Shown: piece after piece, positions 57,113 to 64,000 of the stretch
Numbering within the stretch: position 1 is the stretch's first letter
Layout: each line of letters starts with the position of its first letter
Assembly: GCF_001402875.1 (NCBI RefSeq)
Contig: NZ_CP012946.1
Coordinates: 2,334,001-2,398,000, forward strand
Source of the DNA: Blastochloris viridis
GTDB taxonomy: Bacteria; Pseudomonadota; Alphaproteobacteria; Rhizobiales; Xanthobacteraceae
DNA length: 64,000 nucleotides
Direction: 5' to 3'
Position numbers and translations under genes: made by a program
Notes under the pieces: generated by a model
What the model was told of the DNA's origin: nothing
Seen by the model: the letters and a program-made list of their open reading frames with translations, nothing else
Database searches by the model: none

Positions 57113-58248
57113 CACACCGCCTCCAGGATGGTGGCGATGCCCTGGCCGCCGCCGATGCATTGGGTTGCCAGCGCGTAACGGCCGTTCTCGCGTTTCAGCA
57201 GGCTCGCCGCCTTGCCGACGATGCGCGCGCCGGTGGCGCCAAGGGGGTGGCCGAGGGCAATGGCGCCGCCGTCCGGATTGACCTGCGCCTCCGACAGCTT
57301 CAACTCGCGTATGCAGGCGATGGCCTGGCTGGCGAACGCCTCGTTGAGCTCGACGACGTCGAGCTGCTCGACCGTGATGCCGGCGCGCGCCAACGCCTTG
57401 CGGGTGGCGCCGACCGGGCCGATGCCCATGATCTCGGGGTCGCAGCCGCACACCGCCACCGCCTTGATGGCGGCCAGGATCGGCAGATCGTGGGCCTTGG
57501 CGTAGTCCTCCGAGCACACCAGCACCGCGCTGGCGCCGTCGGTGAGCGGCGAGGAGGTGCCCGCCGTCACCGTGCCGTGCTCGCTGAAGGCGGGCTTGAG
57601 GCCGGCCAGCCCCTCCGCCGTGGTTTCGGCGCGGATGCAGCCATCGGCGTCGACGGTCCGGTTGCGCACGGCGATCGGCGCGATTTCGTCCTTGAAGCGG
57701 CCGGCGTCGCGCGCGCTCGCGGCCTTGCGGTGCGAGGCCACCGCAAACGCCTCCTGCTGATCGCGCGGAATCGACCAGCGCGACGCCACCGCCTCGGCGG
57801 TGTCGCCCATGCTCATGTAGGCCGAGGGCATCTCCTTGGCGAAGGCGGGGTTCGGCAGCGGGTTGAAACCCATCATCGGCACCCGGCTCATGCTCTCGAC
57901 GCCGGCGCACACGAACGCCTCGCCGGCACCGAGCGCGATCGCGCCGGCGGCGACGTGCACCGAGGTCATCGACGAGCCGCAGAAGCGGTTGAGGGTGGCG
58001 GCACCGGTCGACTGGGGCAGGCCGGACATCAGGCCGACGAGGCGCGCGACGTTGAGGCCCTGCTCGCCCTCCGGAAAGGCGCAGCCGAGCAGCACGTCCT
58101 CGACGTCCGCGGGCTTGACGCCCGTAGTCTCGACCAGCGCCCGCACCACCTGGGCGGCGAGATCGTCGGAGCGGACCAAAGCGAGGTCGCCCTTCTTGGC
58201 CTGGGTAAATGGCGAGCGCAGATAGCCCGCGATGACGACCTTCTTCAT
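57112..58248 (-). CDS. fadA: Acetyl-CoA C-acyltransferase (thiolase)
   Basis: 378 aa. Catalytic Cys in NRFCGSSMTSVHVAAGAI (about Cys90), the GHPLGATGARI His block near residue 335 and CIGGGQGIATILE with the second catalytic Cys near residue 365. Cleaves 3-ketoacyl-CoA in the last step of beta-oxidation with the coupled FadB. GGAG ribosome-binding site; it follows merR by 79 nt, so the three are probably one transcript. Confidence 0.95.
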   Translation of the reverse strand: MKKVVIAGYLRSPFTQAKKGDLALVRSDDLAAQVVRALVETTGVKPADVEDVLLGCAFPEGEQGLNVARLVGLMSGLPQSTGAATLNRFCGSSMTSVHVAAGAIALGAGEAFVCAGVESMSRVPMMGFNPLPNPAFAKEMPSAYMSMGDTAEAVASRWSIPRDQQEAFAVASHRKAASARDAGRFKDEIAPIAVRNRTVDADGCIRAETTAEGLAGLKPAFSEHGTVTAGTSSPLTDGASAVLVCSEDYAKAHDLPILAAIKAVAVCGCDPEIMGIGPVGATRKALARAGITVEQLDVVELNEAFASQAIACIRELKLSEAQVNPDGGAIALGHPLGATGARIVGKAASLLKRENGRYALATQCIGGGQGIATILEAV

Positions 58249-58327
58249 CGACGCGTCTCCAGCAATTGGATGTCTTAGGATGCCGCCGTCCAGAGCGGGA
58301 GCGTCGAACTGGCGGCGCCCCCGAGCC

Positions 58328-58723
58328 CTAAACGGCGATGGTGTCTATGCCTTTGCTTTGCAGCACACCGATGCTGACCCGCTCGATGTCGCGCAATTCC
58401 TTCAGGCTGATCTGAACGGTGTCCAGTTGCTCCTCGAGCTGGGCGATGCGCTCGCGCACCTTGCCGACCAGCACCTTGAGCTGCTCGACCTGCGTGGTGT
58501 CGACGACATACAGATCGAGAAATTCCTTGATATCCTTCAGCGAAAAGCCAAGCCGCTTGCCTCGCAGGATCAGGATCATGCGGGCGCGGTCGCGGTGCGA
58601 GTAGATGCGGGTATTGCCCACGCGCTGCGGCGAAATCAGACCCTGGTCCTCGTAAAACCGAATCGTGCGGGGCGTGATTTCCAGCTCCTTCGCCATCTCG
58701 GTTATTGAGTAAATCTTGTCCAT
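58328..58723 (-). CDS. MerR-family regulator (LiuR-like)
   Basis: 131 aa from ATG 58721-58723. Winged helix YSITEMAKELEITPRTIRFYEDQGLISPQRVGNTRIYSHRD (residues 5-45), then a long dimerisation coiled coil (QLKVLVGKVRERIAQLEEQLDTVQISLKEL). No metal-binding cysteines; this fits the LiuR/fatty-acid group, whose members repress branched-chain and fatty-acid catabolism in proteobacteria. It heads the thiolase-fadB-acd genes and has a large inverted repeat in its own promoter region. Confidence 0.9.
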   Translation of the reverse strand: MDKIYSITEMAKELEITPRTIRFYEDQGLISPQRVGNTRIYSHRDRARMILILRGKRLGFSLKDIKEFLDLYVVDTTQVEQLKVLVGKVRERIAQLEEQLDTVQISLKELRDIERVSIGVLQSKGIDTIAV

Positions 58724-58748
58724 GACAGAGCTTTTTCCTGCGGGGCTG

Positions 58749-58790
58749 AAACTTACGTCTACGAGAGAAAACTTCCCTAAACGTAAGTTT
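58749..58790. promoter_or_regulatory. Inverted repeat in the merR promoter region
   Basis: AAACTTACGT (58749-58758) and ACGTAAGTTT (58781-58790), perfect 10-bp arms 22 nt apart, 26 nt upstream of the merR start. Each arm continues as CTTACGTYTA, so two opposed half-sites are present. Probable autoregulatory operator for the MerR protein; the ACGT core recurs before fadL and the SCP2 gene. Confidence 0.7.
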
Positions 58791-58882
58791 GATACCACAA
58801 GACAGGGCCGCCGACCTAGCCATCGTTGGCAAACTCCGGTTGGTTTAAAGACTGCGCGCGCTGCCAGCGCGCTCAAGGCAGC

Positions 58883-60541
58883 TCAGCTCGCCGTGGGGGC
58901 GGTGGCGGCCTCCTCCTCCGCCACCAGTTCCTTCTTCGACAGCTTGCCGACCATGGTCTTCGGCAGGCTGGCGCGGATTTCGATCGCCTTTGGCATCTCG
59001 ATCCGCGACACCTCGCCGGCCAGGAAGGCGCGGAGGTCGGCGGGCGTGGTGGTTTCGCCCTCGCGCAAGGTGACGAAGGCCTTGGGGGCCTGGCCGCGAT
59101 AGGGGTCGGCAACGCCGATCACCACCGCCTCGGCCACCGAGGAATGGCGGTAGAGCGCCTCCTCGATGACGCGGGGGTAGACGTTGTAGCCGCCGCACAG
59201 GATGACGTCCTTGATGCGGTCGACCAGGAACAAATAGCCGTCGGAGTCGCGATAGCCGATGTCGCCGGTGCGCAGCGCGCCGCCGACGAAAACGTCGGTG
59301 GTGTCGCCCGGCCGCTGCCAGTAGCCCGCCATCACCTGCGGGCCGCGCACGCACAGCTCGCCTTTCTCGCCCACGCCGAGCAGGCGCGAGGGGTCGGCCG
59401 GGTCGCGGATCTCGACCACCGTTTCCGGCAACGGCACGCCGATCGAGCCGGCGCGCGGCGCCTCGTTGAGCGGGTTGCAGGTCACCACCGGCGAGGCCTC
59501 CGACAAGCCGTAGCCTTCGACCAGCCGGCACCCGGTAACGGTTTCAAACCGGGTTCGCACCTCCATCGGCAGCGCCGCGCCGCCGGAGATGCAAACCTTC
59601 AGCGACGACATGTCGACGCCGGTTTTCGCCGCCGCGGCGTTGAGGGCGGTGTAGAGGGTCGGCACGCCGGGGAACAGCGTCGGCCGCTTCTTGGCGATCA
59701 GCTTCAGCACCTGGTCGAGGTCGAACCGCGGCACCAAGATCAGCTCGCAGCCGAGCCGCACCCCGAGGTTCAGCACCACCGTCATCGCGAAGACATGGAA
59801 GAACGGCAGCACCCCGAGCATGCGCTCGTGCCCTTCGTCGGCGTCGGGCACCCACCGCCGCAACTGCTCGACGTTGGCGGTCAGGTTGCCGTGGGTCAGC
59901 ATGGCGCCCTTGGGCACGCCGGTGGTGCCGCCGGTGTATTGCAGCACCGCGACGTCGGTATGGGGATCGATGTCGACATGGCGCGGGTGGCCGTCATTGG
60001 CGATCAGCCGCTCGAAGGTGACGTGGCGCAGGTCGCTGGGGATGTCCGCCATCTCCGAGCGCTTGAACACCGAGAACAACAGCCCCATCATCTTGGGCAG
60101 GATGTCGCTCATCGGACAGACGACGATCCGCTCCAGGCAGGTCTCCTCCAGCAGAGCTGCGACCTTCGGGTAGATTTGGCGCAGATCCAGCGTCACCATC
60201 AAGGTGGTGCCGGAATCCTGGATCTGGTATTTCAGCTCCCGCTCGACATAAAGCGGGTTATAATTGACGACAACGCCGCCAATTTTCAATATTGCGTAGT
60301 AACAGATGATGTAATATGGCGTGTTCGGGAGGCAAATTCCGACCCGCACACCCTTGCGCACACCCAGTTGCTGGAAGCCGCGGGCGGCGCGGTCGACCAG
60401 ATCGCCAATCTCCTGGTACGTGTAGCGTTTTCCCAGGAAATCGACCGCATTCTGACCAGGGTGCCCCTCCACCGTCCGATCGAGGATGTCAGCCACCGGA
60501 CGCAGACATATTGAGGAAGCCGGTTTGCTTAAGGTGTCCAT
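58883..60541 (-). CDS. fadD: Long-chain fatty acid-CoA ligase
   Basis: 552 aa. ATP/AMP motif VLQYTGGTTGVPKGAMLTH (near residue 205), VEGYGLSEASPVVTCNP, GYRDSDGYLFLVDRIKDVILCGGYNVYP and C-terminal PKTMVGKLSKKEL (catalytic Lys). Activates fatty acids brought in by FadL. Start ATG 60539-60541 (MDTLSKPASSICLRP), behind GGGAAG. It lies upstream of merR on the same strand, 160 nt away. The Ala-rich tail is short and variable. Chain-length preference is unknown. Confidence 0.93.
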   Translation of the reverse strand: MDTLSKPASSICLRPVADILDRTVEGHPGQNAVDFLGKRYTYQEIGDLVDRAARGFQQLGVRKGVRVGICLPNTPYYIICYYAILKIGGVVVNYNPLYVERELKYQIQDSGTTLMVTLDLRQIYPKVAALLEETCLERIVVCPMSDILPKMMGLLFSVFKRSEMADIPSDLRHVTFERLIANDGHPRHVDIDPHTDVAVLQYTGGTTGVPKGAMLTHGNLTANVEQLRRWVPDADEGHERMLGVLPFFHVFAMTVVLNLGVRLGCELILVPRFDLDQVLKLIAKKRPTLFPGVPTLYTALNAAAAKTGVDMSSLKVCISGGAALPMEVRTRFETVTGCRLVEGYGLSEASPVVTCNPLNEAPRAGSIGVPLPETVVEIRDPADPSRLLGVGEKGELCVRGPQVMAGYWQRPGDTTDVFVGGALRTGDIGYRDSDGYLFLVDRIKDVILCGGYNVYPRVIEEALYRHSSVAEAVVIGVADPYRGQAPKAFVTLREGETTTPADLRAFLAGEVSRIEMPKAIEIRASLPKTMVGKLSKKELVAEEEAATAPTAS

Positions 60542-61103
60542 AGCGTATCTTCCCGACCAGCATTTGTTGTTTTGAAGAACCGAACAAACCTGCGCGGTCT
60601 GCCGGCTCCTTACTGGCTTTTTCGCATTTTCTTGCGCGGGCTCTCGCCCGGCGAAAATGTTCTTGGTCGTGGACGCCGCCCGCAGCACTGGCCGGGAAGC
60701 GTCAGTTGTCAGGGCGCCCGCACCACCGGCGCGGACCACCGCCGACGCCGGGCGGCAATGCCGGGTCCGGCGATCGGTCCTTATGTCATGCCGCCGGCGG
60801 CCAGCCGGTGCCGGGCCGGCACCAGGTGCGGGCGGTTACGCCCACGGCGGCGTTGCGGTCGTCAGGACCGGCCAACGACAGGCTTGAATTTGAGCTTGGG
60901 CAGACATCCTTTCTTTCAAGGGCCAGAGTTGCCTTTCTGTCGCCGAGGTTGTCCCGGCCGATTTGCCCGTATCCAAGGCAGCCGGCCCGCGGCCGCGCCG
61001 GGTGCCGAGCAGCCCGCCGCAGTGGCGGCCGCGAGGCCGACCCTCGCGGACAGTGCGTGCCAGGCCCGGAGATCGCGGCGACCTCCGGCCCATTGCGTTT
61101 GCG
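60542..61103. other. 562-nt gap between fadL and fadD
   Basis: No gene recognised. A GGCCCGGAG/CTCCGGCC hairpin (61066-61093) just after the fadL stop may terminate or stabilise its transcript. The fadD-proximal part has an AT-richer stretch (TTTGTTGTTTTGAAGAACCG, 60566-60585) that probably contains its promoter. I see no clear ACGT dyad here. Confidence 0.5.
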
Positions 61104-62417
61104 TCAGAACTTCATCACGAAGCTGGCGCTGAAGATATCGACGTGACCTTCGTACTCGCCGGTCAGCGTATAGGTCGTCGTGCCTGAGACAACGGTCTGG
61201 TCGATCGGCGCCTTTTCGGCGAATAGATGGGCATAGCCGAGACTAAGGCTCTGGTTGGGACCCAGATTGTAGGAATAACCGCCCGCCAGCCACAGGCGGC
61301 TGGTTTCCGGAATACCGGCAGTGCGGTCCTCGTCGTCGGTCGCGCTCTGGTCGTAGGCGGCGCCGATCTGGATGCTTTGCCTGTCGTCCACCTTGTAGAT
61401 CAGGCCAGCCGAGAAGAACCAAGTGTCGTGCCAGTTCATCGGCGTCACCTTGTCGGCGCGGCCGTCGGCATACTGGATGCGGATTTCCTTGAAGGTCGAC
61501 CAGTTGGTCCAGTCGACGTCCGCCACAAACGCCCACTGCGGCGTCAACTCGTGATAGAGCCCGATCGCCACCGTATCCGGCGAGGTGAACTCGGCCGAGG
61601 CGTTGGCGAAGCGAAGACTGGGTGAGGCCGCCAACACCGCCGGAAGACCGCTCGGCACCTCGAATTTTGCGGTGCCCGACAGCTTGTAGCTGATTTGCGA
61701 GCGCCAGTTGACGCCAATGCGGGTGGTCGGACTCAGCTCGTAGAGGAAGCCGATGTCGCCGCCGATCCCCCAGTCATTGCCGTTGACGGTGCCCAGACCA
61801 TCGGAGCGCGGCCCGCCGAGGAAGGCGGGGATGCCACTGAAGTCGATCGCCTGCGACAGCGTGGCCGAGGCGTAGCCGATCTGAACGGCACCGCCGATCG
61901 ACAGCTTGTCATTGATGCGGTAGGCGACCGACGGCGACAGGTTGAGATTGGTGATGGAGCTCTTGCGGTTGATGTAGCGCCCCACCCAGTCATGATCATA
62001 GTTGGAGCGGAGGCCGAACGGCGCGGTGAACGCCAGCCCGAATTTCAGGTCCTGGGCGTAATCCCAGAACATGTAGGTGGCGCCAACCGCGGCATCGTCG
62101 ATGCCGTCGCCGCCCATCCCGCCGCTGATCGTGGCGCCGTTTCTGGTGGCCTGGCCGCTGAACTTCGCCACCGGCGCGATCCAGGTGGTTGAGCCGCCGA
62201 CCTGGTTGCCCTGCAGGCGGGTCATGCCGGCCGGATTGTAGAAGATCGTCGACAGATTGTAGGCCTTGGCCGCCGATCCGGCGAAGGCGTTGCCCAGCCC
62301 TTCCGAACTCTGCTCGCGCAACTGGAAACCCGCCGCCAGGGCCTGCTCCACCCCACCCAGCAGCACCAGCGCCGCTGGCACCCCCAGACATGCCTTGCGA
62401 TACGCGCTACCGACCAT
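61104..62417 (-). CDS. fadL: FadL/OmpP1/TodX family outer-membrane fatty-acid transporter
   Basis: 437 aa. Signal peptide (ACLGVPAALVLLGGVEQALA) cleaved before AGFQLREQSSEGLGNAFAG, the FadL N-terminal hatch motif; NLSTIFYNPAGMTRLQGNQ is the NPA loop. A 14-stranded barrel follows, ending in the C-terminal Phe (FSASFVMKF) needed for outer-membrane insertion. Imports hydrophobic substrates such as long-chain fatty acids. Strong ribosome-binding site GGGAGGAAACGA. Preceded by an ACGT-rich dyad. Confidence 0.94.
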   Translation of the reverse strand: MVGSAYRKACLGVPAALVLLGGVEQALAAGFQLREQSSEGLGNAFAGSAAKAYNLSTIFYNPAGMTRLQGNQVGGSTTWIAPVAKFSGQATRNGATISGGMGGDGIDDAAVGATYMFWDYAQDLKFGLAFTAPFGLRSNYDHDWVGRYINRKSSITNLNLSPSVAYRINDKLSIGGAVQIGYASATLSQAIDFSGIPAFLGGPRSDGLGTVNGNDWGIGGDIGFLYELSPTTRIGVNWRSQISYKLSGTAKFEVPSGLPAVLAASPSLRFANASAEFTSPDTVAIGLYHELTPQWAFVADVDWTNWSTFKEIRIQYADGRADKVTPMNWHDTWFFSAGLIYKVDDRQSIQIGAAYDQSATDDEDRTAGIPETSRLWLAGGYSYNLGPNQSLSLGYAHLFAEKAPIDQTVVSGTTTYTLTGEYEGHVDIFSASFVMKF

Positions 62418-62485
62418 TCGTTTCCTCCCCCCGACGAGGCGTTCCGCTCATCGTCGATTTTTGGCCAATCTACGGATTCTCCCCA

Positions 62486-62522
62486 TGAACGTCAACGTGA
62501 TTACGTTGACGTGAACGTTAAC
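62486..62522. promoter_or_regulatory. ACGT-rich dyad operator upstream of fadL
   Basis: ACGTCAACGT (62489-62498) and ACGTTGACGT (62503-62512) are perfect 10-bp inverted arms 4 nt apart, followed by GAACGTTAAC. The ACGT cores match those upstream of the SCP2 gene and, more loosely, merR. Probably bound by the MerR regulator encoded 3.7 kb away. Confidence 0.75.
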
Positions 62523-62645
62523 TTAGCGCTGCCCCTCCCCTTTTTGTTATCCCGGACGTGGCCGGTGCCGTTCGGCGTTACGAAACCCGCGACCGACGGC
62601 TCGCAACGGCTGCGGGCCCCGGACCGGACATCGGCCGCGGTTGCC

Positions 62646-62945
62646 TCAGGCGATTGCGCTGACCAGCTTCATCGCAACGCCCTTGGAGCCGCTGACCTTG
62701 ATCTTGCCCAGCGTGTAGCCGAGCATCGGGTCGAGGCTGCCGTCCATAAGGCGGATCAAATTATCCGCTGAAATTTTGATGGTGCAGGCCGCGTCGTCGT
62801 CGCCGTCGACCTGGGCCAGCACCGGCGCGGACGAGCGGGCGTCGACAACCCACATCCCGTCGCTGCCGAGATCGAATCGCACCACCGCCCCCAGCCGGCC
62901 GAGACGCGGCAAGGCCTCGCGCAGGCGGTCTTCAGCGTCGCTCAT
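62646..62945 (-). CDS. SCP2 sterol-binding domain protein
   Basis: 99 aa, a single SCP2 fold (VVRFDLGSDGMWVVDARSSAPVLAQVDGDDDAACTIKISADNLIRLMDGSLDPMLGYTLGKIKVSG). Such small proteins bind acyl-CoA or lipids in a hydrophobic tunnel. Start ATG 62943-62945 behind GGGAGAAC; the frame extends 19 codons upstream but lacks a better site. Its placement and operator suggest a lipid carrier for beta-oxidation. Confidence 0.9.
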   Translation of the reverse strand: MSDAEDRLREALPRLGRLGAVVRFDLGSDGMWVVDARSSAPVLAQVDGDDDAACTIKISADNLIRLMDGSLDPMLGYTLGKIKVSGSKGVAMKLVSAIA

Positions 62946-63000
62946 CGTGTTCTCCCTTGGGCGTCCGCAACTCTGGGCCGCGCGCAATTTTGCCATTTTC

Positions 63001-63018
63001 ATTGACGTTTACGTCAAT
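63001..63018. promoter_or_regulatory. Palindromic operator upstream of the SCP2 gene
   Basis: ATTGACGTTTACGTCAAT: eight-base arms ATTGACGT/ACGTCAAT around TT, 55 nt before the start codon. It closely resembles the fadL dyad (TTGACGT...ACGTCAA) and the LiuR-type box known from proteobacterial MerR fatty-acid regulators. The strongest of the three candidate sites. Confidence 0.75.
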
Positions 63019-63645
63019 ACCCAATCGCTTACGCTATCTTAACGCAACCCACAAGCGACGCCAATGGAGGCATTGGGATAAGGCGCACGGATACGCCGCC
63101 CGGCGAGGTCAATGCCGACCCACGGCGATCTTGGCTGGGTGTTCGCGACCGCGCCCGTCCAAATACGGCGATGATCGCGGGTGCACTGCGGCAGATGCAC
63201 TGACCCGCCGGCAAAATCATCGCGATTCAGCTTCAGGATGTCGTTGCTGCGGTGCAGCAAAGCTCGCACCCGCGCCGTCGCCGCAGCGAACGACATTCGG
63301 GGAATCACACCCAAGCGACTTGACGGGCTGCGGCGAAACGTCCGGTGTTGCCTGAGCCAACGATCCATGGCGACCGGAGTGCTCTGGCGGCGCCGGGACC
63401 CGGTGGTCGAAACCGCGGCTCCGGCGGGCGGACGACGGTTCAACGGCAGCGTTGCCGCTGTCAATTACGGCGTCGTTACTGTTATGGCGGTGCCGCCGCG
63501 ACTCGCCAATGCGGGCACCGCCAACGGTATTCTCGCGGGTCACGTCGTGACTGGATGAACGACGGCGCGAGATCTCGGCCGCGTCCGGCCATGGGCGTCG
63601 GACGCCACGGCACCGTGCGCGCAGCGCGCTGGTTTCTGTTCAGCC
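63019..63645. other. 627-nt region without a convincing gene
   Basis: No frame looks protein-coding. The right end (about 63580-63645) contains a family B repeat fragment: GGGCGTCGGACGCCACGGCA then CCGTGCGCGCAGCGCG and GGTTTCTGTTCAG. The rest is plain GC-rich sequence. Confidence 0.5.
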
Positions 63646-63870
63646 CTAGCCTGAGGCGCCCGGGCAGCACTGCGCGCAGCTTCCAGTGCCGCCGGCGCAG
63701 GGCGGCAGCTTGGCATCGTCCGCCCCGCCCTTGGCGGGCGAGGCGATCAGCGACAGCTGCTGCTCAAGCTCGGCGCTGCCGCACGACGGGCACGCCGGCG
63801 TGTCCGACGACCGCACCAGCGTCTCGAAATCGGCGCCGCACGCCTGGCATTGGTAACGATAGATCGGCAT
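63646..63870 (-). CDS. FmdB-family zinc-ribbon protein
   Basis: 74 aa from ATG 63868-63870 (MPIYRYQCQACG). Zinc ribbon with Cys8/Cys11 and Cys27/Cys30 (CQAC, CPSC), then a Cys-containing tail (PPCAGGTGSCAQCCPGASG). The family was first named as a putative regulator of formamidase; its function is generally unknown. GGAGG ribosome-binding site. Confidence 0.88.
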   Translation of the reverse strand: MPIYRYQCQACGADFETLVRSSDTPACPSCGSAELEQQLSLIASPAKGGADDAKLPPCAGGTGSCAQCCPGASG

Positions 63871-63972
63871 GTCGCCTCCGCGCTCGCGCACCGGCCCCCT
63901 GGCACGGGAGCCCGCCTGTCGCTTTGGTTGCGCCATAGCGCGGATCGGCGGCCGATTCAAATCGCATGGCGT

Positions 63973-64000
63973 TCAATTGGCCAGCACGATGCAGGCGCCG
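63973..64000 (-). CDS. Possible 3' end of a gene entering from the right edge
   Basis: On the minus strand the last codons read GACIVLAN followed by TGA (63973-63975). The wording is protein-like and the position, about 100 nt before fmdB, fits an upstream neighbour, but only eight codons are visible. Very uncertain. Confidence 0.25.

Noticed and set aside
1..64000. tRNA, rRNA, CRISPR arrays, prophage or intact insertion sequences
   Set aside because: None seen. No tRNA-like cloverleaf blocks, no regularly spaced direct repeats and no transposase or integrase gene in the window.

Overview
The window is GC-rich DNA with dense, operon-packed genes and many ATGA start/stop overlaps. It looks like an alphaproteobacterium of the Hyphomicrobiales (Rhizobiales), probably a facultatively anaerobic purple phototroph of the Rhodopseudomonas/Blastochloris/Rhodoplanes kind. 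Pointers are a phytoene-desaturase-type crtI, a type I sulfide:quinone oxidoreductase with a BigR/SqrR-type persulfide sensor, an anaerobic class III ribonucleotide reductase, aerobic-pathway CobN, a ChrR/cyclopropane-synthase cluster, and dispersed palindromic repeats typical of this order. The species cannot be fixed from the sequence alone.

Positions 1-15,260 (all minus strand) form a cobalamin-regulated block with four cobalamin riboswitches. They precede (i) nrdD, a B12-independent class III ribonucleotide reductase that runs off the left edge; (ii) metE, the B12-independent methionine synthase, overlapped by an acyl-CoA thioesterase; (iii) a cobalt uptake/insertion operon, DUF4198-cbiM-cbiL-cbiQ-cbiO-cobW-cobN; and (iv) apparently nothing: the fourth aptamer has a metE-like leader but no recognisable gene. 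Low B12 should therefore switch on both cobalt acquisition/B12 synthesis and B12-free substitutes for NrdJ and MetH.

15.2-26.8 kb holds cysE, a truncated Lrp-like frame, a glutaryl-CoA locus (CaiB-type CoA transferase and gcdH, divergent from a LysR regulator), and a DctB/DctD-type two-component system next to a three-gene ABC importer. A textbook sigma-54 promoter lies in front of the importer.

27-42 kb holds two GNAT acetyltransferases; sqr with its persulfide-sensing ArsR-family regulator; and a membrane-lipid/photooxidative-stress cluster (DUF2177, MAPEG, FAD oxidoreductase, DUF1365, cfa, MFS, converging on SDR-chrR), followed by a DUF2269 membrane protein and crtI. The chrR gene has no sigma factor beside it and lacks the usual zinc cysteines.

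42-51 kb holds flavodoxin-DUF2023, an FkbM methyltransferase, a TPR protein with a glycosyltransferase-like C-terminus, the heptose pathway genes hldE-gmhB, an AGE-family epimerase and a universal stress protein: cell-surface glycan functions plus stress genes.

51-64 kb is a fatty-acid beta-oxidation locus, all minus strand: SDR, thioesterase, acyl-CoA dehydrogenase, fadB-type bifunctional enzyme, thiolase, MerR regulator, acyl-CoA ligase, FadL porin and an SCP2 protein. ACGT-containing dyads lie in front of merR, fadL and the SCP2 gene, suggesting one regulon. An FmdB zinc-ribbon gene ends the window.

The most unusual feature is a set of dispersed palindromic repeat families. Two elements lie in frame inside protein-coding genes (cobN and the DUF1365 gene), adding about 34 and 41 codons without breaking the frame.
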